From contig CAWATW010000003.1 in the NCBI GenBank assembly GCA_963785075.1, forward strand, positions 1-64,000: a stretch of DNA of 64,000 bases. The letters are read 5' to 3'. The position numbers and the translations under genes were made by a program. The DNA comes from JAOUGY01 sp963785075 (GTDB lineage: Bacteria; Actinomycetota; Acidimicrobiia; Spongiisociales; ZC4RG35). The notes under the pieces were generated by a model. It was not told the origin of the DNA. It was given only the letters and a program-made list of their open reading frames with translations, and did not search any database. Positions 60,775-64,000 of the stretch are shown here, piece after piece; the stretch's first letter is position 1; every line of letters starts with the position of its first letter.

Positions 60775-61243
60775 CCGGATTCTCCTGAGTGGCCATGTCC
60801 AGGCTGCCGTTCCCTGGCGACGTGGTGGGCGGCTGAGGGAACGGGGCGCGAGGGGCAGCAGCGGCAGGCTGCAGGTTCTCTTCGAGCACGATGAACTCGA
60901 TCCCGCCAACGACGTCAGAGATCAAGTTGTACATGACTGCGGCCAGTGTCGTCAGACCGGTGGCAACCACCGACCAGGTGATCGAGCCGAACACCGCAAT
61001 CCGAAGGAACCGCTCCGAATCGGCGAACGGATCGGTGCCCTGTTCGAACAGGCCGATCTCGGTGAGGGTCTCGACCATTCGATCAGGAATGCCAGAGGCG
61101 TCGATCACCGACCAGAACATCACAAATCCGAGGATCAGGGCCAATCCAGCCACTATCCAGAAGATCGCCGAAACCTTGAAGACCGTCCAAGAGTCGATCT
61201 TTCTCACGATGCGCCGCACACGGCGTACCTGGTTGGTGGTCAA
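60755..61243 (-). CDS. DUF3566 transmembrane protein
   Basis: 162 residues from TTG 61243, supported by a GGAGGA site. RRIVRKIDSWTVFKVSAIFW followed by a hydrophobic helix, a loop, and a second helix (SITWSVVATGLTTLAAVMYNLISDVVGGIE) is the DUF3566 pattern seen directly after gyrA in actinobacteria (Rv0007-like). The C-terminus is Pro/Gly-rich. It confirms the neighbouring topoisomerase as GyrA. Confidence 0.9.
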   Translation of the reverse strand: MTTNQVRRVRRIVRKIDSWTVFKVSAIFWIVAGLALILGFVMFWSVIDASGIPDRMVETLTEIGLFEQGTDPFADSERFLRIAVFGSITWSVVATGLTTLAAVMYNLISDVVGGIEFIVLEENLQPAAAAPRAPFPQPPTTSPGNGSLDMATQENPVTTAGR

Positions 61244-61665
61244 CGGAATCCTCCAGATGTGATGGTCGCCAACGCCATGCAGAGGTGACGTAAAGCGGTA
61301 TAGAACAGTCTACCGGCACACGGGGTTTCAACGAAACATCGTCCTCACTGGTTCCCGTGGGGCCAGGCGCCACCAACCGGCAGACCAGGTCCAAGCCCAC
61401 GCACTCCCTCCGACATGTGCCCGACACAGACCTGGTCAACGTTCGCTCGGAGGGACGGCTCCGCCATCACAGCCTGCGGACCGAGACCTTCGGCGATCTC
61501 GCACAGCGGGCATTCGAGATCGGCCGCACGACATCCACAGCGGAGAGGGACACGGTAACAGAGGACACGAACCAAGGCCGAACGTCGAAGCGCCGCCGGC
61601 CTCACGACTGGAGACCGGAGACAGGCGACTGGAGACCTATCGGGGAAGCAGAGCTCCCCCGACCT
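61244..61665. other. 422-bp gap between gyrA and the DUF3566 gene
   Basis: No gene is supported. Near the gyrA end, CGGGGA...TCCCCCG (61640-61662) may form its terminator, and GACTGGAGAC occurs twice (61606-61615 and 61628-61637). The promoter of the DUF3566 gene must lie on the left part. Confidence 0.4.
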
Positions 61666-64000
61666 TCACTCCTCTTCGTCCTCGCCCTGGACGATGGCGA
61701 AGGCGCTGAGTGCACCCTTGCCCACGTCCATCACCTTCACTCCCGTGGCGTCGCGCCGTTGACGGGAGATCTTCGAAACCGGGGTGCGGATTCCGATCCC
61801 GGAGGACGAGATCAGGAACACCTCATCGTCCTTCTCGATGGCCCTGGCACCCACGAGATTGCCGCGGACACGGGTGAGCTTGATCGCTTTCACCCCGATT
61901 CCGCCTCGTCCCTGGCGCGGGAACTGATCCATCACCGTCCGCTTGCCGTAGCCACCGGACGTCATCAGAAGCACCTCTTCGCCGTCGACGTTGGACGCCA
62001 CGGCGACCACGTGGTCGCCGGCCCGCAACTTGACGCCACGAACCCCCTGGGTTGCGCGTCCCATCGGCCTCAGATCGGTCTCCGAGAAGCGGATCCCCTG
62101 CCCGTTGGCCGTGAAAATGAGCAGATCGTTCTCACCACTGGTGGTACGAACCTCGACCAGCTCGTCGCCGCCGCCGAGGTTGATGGCGACCAGGGTCGAG
62201 TTCCTCGAGTCGTACTCCTTGAACTCCGTCTTCTTGGCCTGCCCGAGCTTCGTCACCATGACGAGGTACCGCTTGGTCTCGTAGTCCCGCGTGTCGATCA
62301 CCGCCTCGATGCGCTCCTCTGGCTCGAGCGGCAGAACCGATTGTGCGAGCACACCTCGTGACGTTCGCAGCTGTCGCGGGATCTGATGGGCCTTCACACG
62401 GTGTACGCGGCCGGTGTTCGTGAAGAACAACAGATAGGCGTGGGCGGTCGTGTGCACGAGGTGGGCGATCACGTCTTCTTCGGCGACCTCGGCCGCCTTG
62501 ATGCCTCGTCCACCGCGACCTTGTGTTCGATAGGTGTTCGCATTGACGGCCTTCACGTACCCCGCCTGGCTCACCGTGACGATGATCTCCTCGTCGGCGA
62601 TGAGGTCTTCCAACGAGAGGTCACCCTCGTCGGGGATCAGCTGGGAGCGTCGGGGCTCTCCGAAATTCTCCTTCACGTCCTCGAGCTCCTCGCGAATGAT
62701 GGCCCACCGGCGGCCCTCGTCGGCGAGGATCGACTCAAGGTCCGAGATCAGCGCCCGCAGACCCTCCAGCTCCTCGCGGAGCTCGTTGATCGACAGCGCC
62801 GTGAGCTGCCGCAACCTCATCTCGAGGATGGCGTTGGTCTGGAGCTCGCTAAATGCGAAGCGTTCCATCAACGAGGTCCGGGCCGTCGGCGTGTCGGCGG
62901 AGTTGCGGATGATGCCGATGACCTCGTCGATGTTGTCGACGGCGATCATCAACCCCTCGAGGATGTGCGCCCTCGCCTGTGCCTTGTCGAGCCGATGCTG
63001 AGTGCGGCGTTCGATGACCTCCATCTGGTGGTCGAGGTAGTACCGGATCATCTCCCCGATGCCGAGCGTCCGCGGTACGCCGTCGACCAAGGCCACCATG
63101 TTGTATCCGAAGGAGTCCTGAAGCGGAGTGTTCTTGTAGAGCTGATTGAGCACGACCTGCGGAACGGCGTCGCGCTTCAGCTCGATCACCAGCCGGATCC
63201 CGACCCGAGCCGAGGACTCGTTCCTGACGTCGGAGATGCCCGAGATCCTCTTGTCGTCCACCAGGGTCTTGATCTTTGAGATCACCCGCTCGATGGACAC
63301 CTGATAGGGCATCTCGGTCACGACGATGGCGATGCGACCCTTGCGGAGCTCCTGGACGTCGGCGACCGCCCGTATCTTCACCGAACCCCGGCCCGAGGCC
63401 AGCGCCTCCCGAATCCCGATGGTGCCGACCAGGAAACCGCCGGTCGGAAAGTCCGGGCCCTTGATGAACTGCATGAGAGCCTCGGAATCGGCATCACGGT
63501 GTTCGATCGCGTACAGACAGGCGTCGACCACCTCGCCCAGGTTGTGGGGAGGGATGTTGGTCGCCATTCCGACCGCGATGCCCTGAGACCCGTTGATGAG
63601 GAGGTTGGGGAAGCGCGCGGGCAGCACGCTCGGCTGCTGCATCTCCCCCGAGTAGTTCTCCTCGAAGTCGACCGTGTTCTCGTCTATGCCCTCGAGCAGC
63701 CGCGTCGAAAGCCGGGTCAGGCGGCACTCCGTGTAACGGGGAGCGGCTGGTGGGTCGTCGATCGTTCCGAAGTTGCCCTGGGGATCGATGAGCTGATGAC
63801 GCATCGAGAAGCGCTGGCCCATTCGCACCAGGGTGTCGTAGATGGCCTGATCGCCGTGGGGGTGGTAGTTCCCCATCACGTCACCGACCACCTTCGAGCA
63901 CTTCCGATGAGGTGTGGTCGGGCCGATGTTGTTCTCCGACATCGACCAGATGATCCGCCGCTGGACGGGCTTGAGCCCGTCCCTCACGTCGGGGAGGGCG
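61666..64000 (-). CDS. gyrA: DNA gyrase subunit A (5' end outside window)
   Basis: 777 residues in the window; the frame enters at the right edge as ALPDVRDGLKPVQRRI, so roughly 30 N-terminal residues are missing. Catalytic Tyr is in APRYTECRL. The quinolone pocket reads YHPHGDQAIYDTLVRMGQ: Gln where E. coli has Ser83, with Asp87 conserved. The C-terminal pinwheel includes YRTQGRGGRGIKA, a variant of the GyrA box (QRRGGKG type). It ends in an acidic tail (QGEDEEE). Confidence 0.95.
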   Translation of the reverse strand, partial: ALPDVRDGLKPVQRRIIWSMSENNIGPTTPHRKCSKVVGDVMGNYHPHGDQAIYDTLVRMGQRFSMRHQLIDPQGNFGTIDDPPAAPRYTECRLTRLSTRLLEGIDENTVDFEENYSGEMQQPSVLPARFPNLLINGSQGIAVGMATNIPPHNLGEVVDACLYAIEHRDADSEALMQFIKGPDFPTGGFLVGTIGIREALASGRGSVKIRAVADVQELRKGRIAIVVTEMPYQVSIERVISKIKTLVDDKRISGISDVRNESSARVGIRLVIELKRDAVPQVVLNQLYKNTPLQDSFGYNMVALVDGVPRTLGIGEMIRYYLDHQMEVIERRTQHRLDKAQARAHILEGLMIAVDNIDEVIGIIRNSADTPTARTSLMERFAFSELQTNAILEMRLRQLTALSINELREELEGLRALISDLESILADEGRRWAIIREELEDVKENFGEPRRSQLIPDEGDLSLEDLIADEEIIVTVSQAGYVKAVNANTYRTQGRGGRGIKAAEVAEEDVIAHLVHTTAHAYLLFFTNTGRVHRVKAHQIPRQLRTSRGVLAQSVLPLEPEERIEAVIDTRDYETKRYLVMVTKLGQAKKTEFKEYDSRNSTLVAINLGGGDELVEVRTTSGENDLLIFTANGQGIRFSETDLRPMGRATQGVRGVKLRAGDHVVAVASNVDGEEVLLMTSGGYGKRTVMDQFPRQGRGGIGVKAIKLTRVRGNLVGARAIEKDDEVFLISSSGIGIRTPVSKISRQRRDATGVKVMDVGKGALSAFAIVQGEDEEE

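Overview
The window is one contiguous stretch of a high-GC actinobacterial chromosome, probably an uncultured member of the Acidimicrobiia or a neighbouring deep lineage of Actinomycetota. The phylum call rests on gene content and order: fhaA-fhaB-pstP-rodA-pbpA-pknB beside an anthranilate/aminodeoxychorismate synthase glutaminase gene (trpG/pabA) and crgA, a DUF3566 gene directly downstream of gyrA, F420/FMN split-barrel proteins, a wax-ester synthase (WS/DGAT) and several BTAD-type regulators. The class is inference. The conserved neighbourhood (gyrA, crgA, trpG, pknB, tRNA-Ile, tRNA-Ala) is the one found near oriC in actinobacteria, but oriC itself is not visible.

Layout. 0-14 kb (information and regulation): the left edge cuts a giant BTAD/Ser-Thr kinase/STAND ATPase gene. 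Then follow a 135-bp tandem repeat array, the SRP RNA gene, tadA, three tRNA-Ser genes, an OsmC-like gene, a 1161-aa BTAD/AAA/TPR regulator, a fourth tRNA-Ser, a secreted subtilase with a Trp-rich repeat tail, tRNA-Arg(ACG), and a cluster of decayed toxin-antitoxin genes. 14-28 kb (secreted and metabolic): a frameshifted sugar-dehydrogenase/CHRD gene, a secreted 5'-nucleotidase, two tiny membrane proteins, a polar amino-acid ABC importer, a UbiE-like methyltransferase overlapping serS, tRNA-Leu and a multicopper oxidase. 28-36.6 kb (cell division and wall): the FHA/PP2C/RodA/PBP/PASTA-kinase operon ending in mutY, then trpG/pabA and crgA. 36.7-42.8 kb: an ABC-F ATPase, a small zinc-ribbon protein, a flavodoxin-like protein, a thiolase behind a TetR-type palindrome, tRNA-Ala, a SARP regulator divergent from a 70-aa peptide gene, and tRNA-Ile.

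43-55 kb looks accessory. One tightly packed leftward operon encodes a 115-aa unknown protein, an amidase, a WS/DGAT acyltransferase, a serine hydrolase, two paralogous split-barrel oxidoreductases and a methyltransferase. Next comes an ECF sigma factor coupled to an unusual membrane protein (predicted anti-sigma factor) with an extracytoplasmic beta-propeller and an alpha/beta-hydrolase domain that has lost its catalytic Ser motif. Related short repeats lie beside tRNA-Ile and again at 52.7 kb, so an island is possible. 55-64 kb: an SLC12-like permease, an LPFTG-anchored surface protein, an AlkZ-like winged-helix protein, a gene of unknown function, the DUF3566 gene, and gyrA running off the right edge.

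The most interesting items are the ECF sigma/propeller-pseudohydrolase pair, the kinase-STAND BTAD fusion, the expanding 135-bp array abutting the SRP RNA gene, the toxin-antitoxin graveyard, the GSDH-CHRD frameshift, and a Gln at the quinolone-determining position 83 of GyrA. All functional statements come from reading the sequence against remembered family features; no database search was run.
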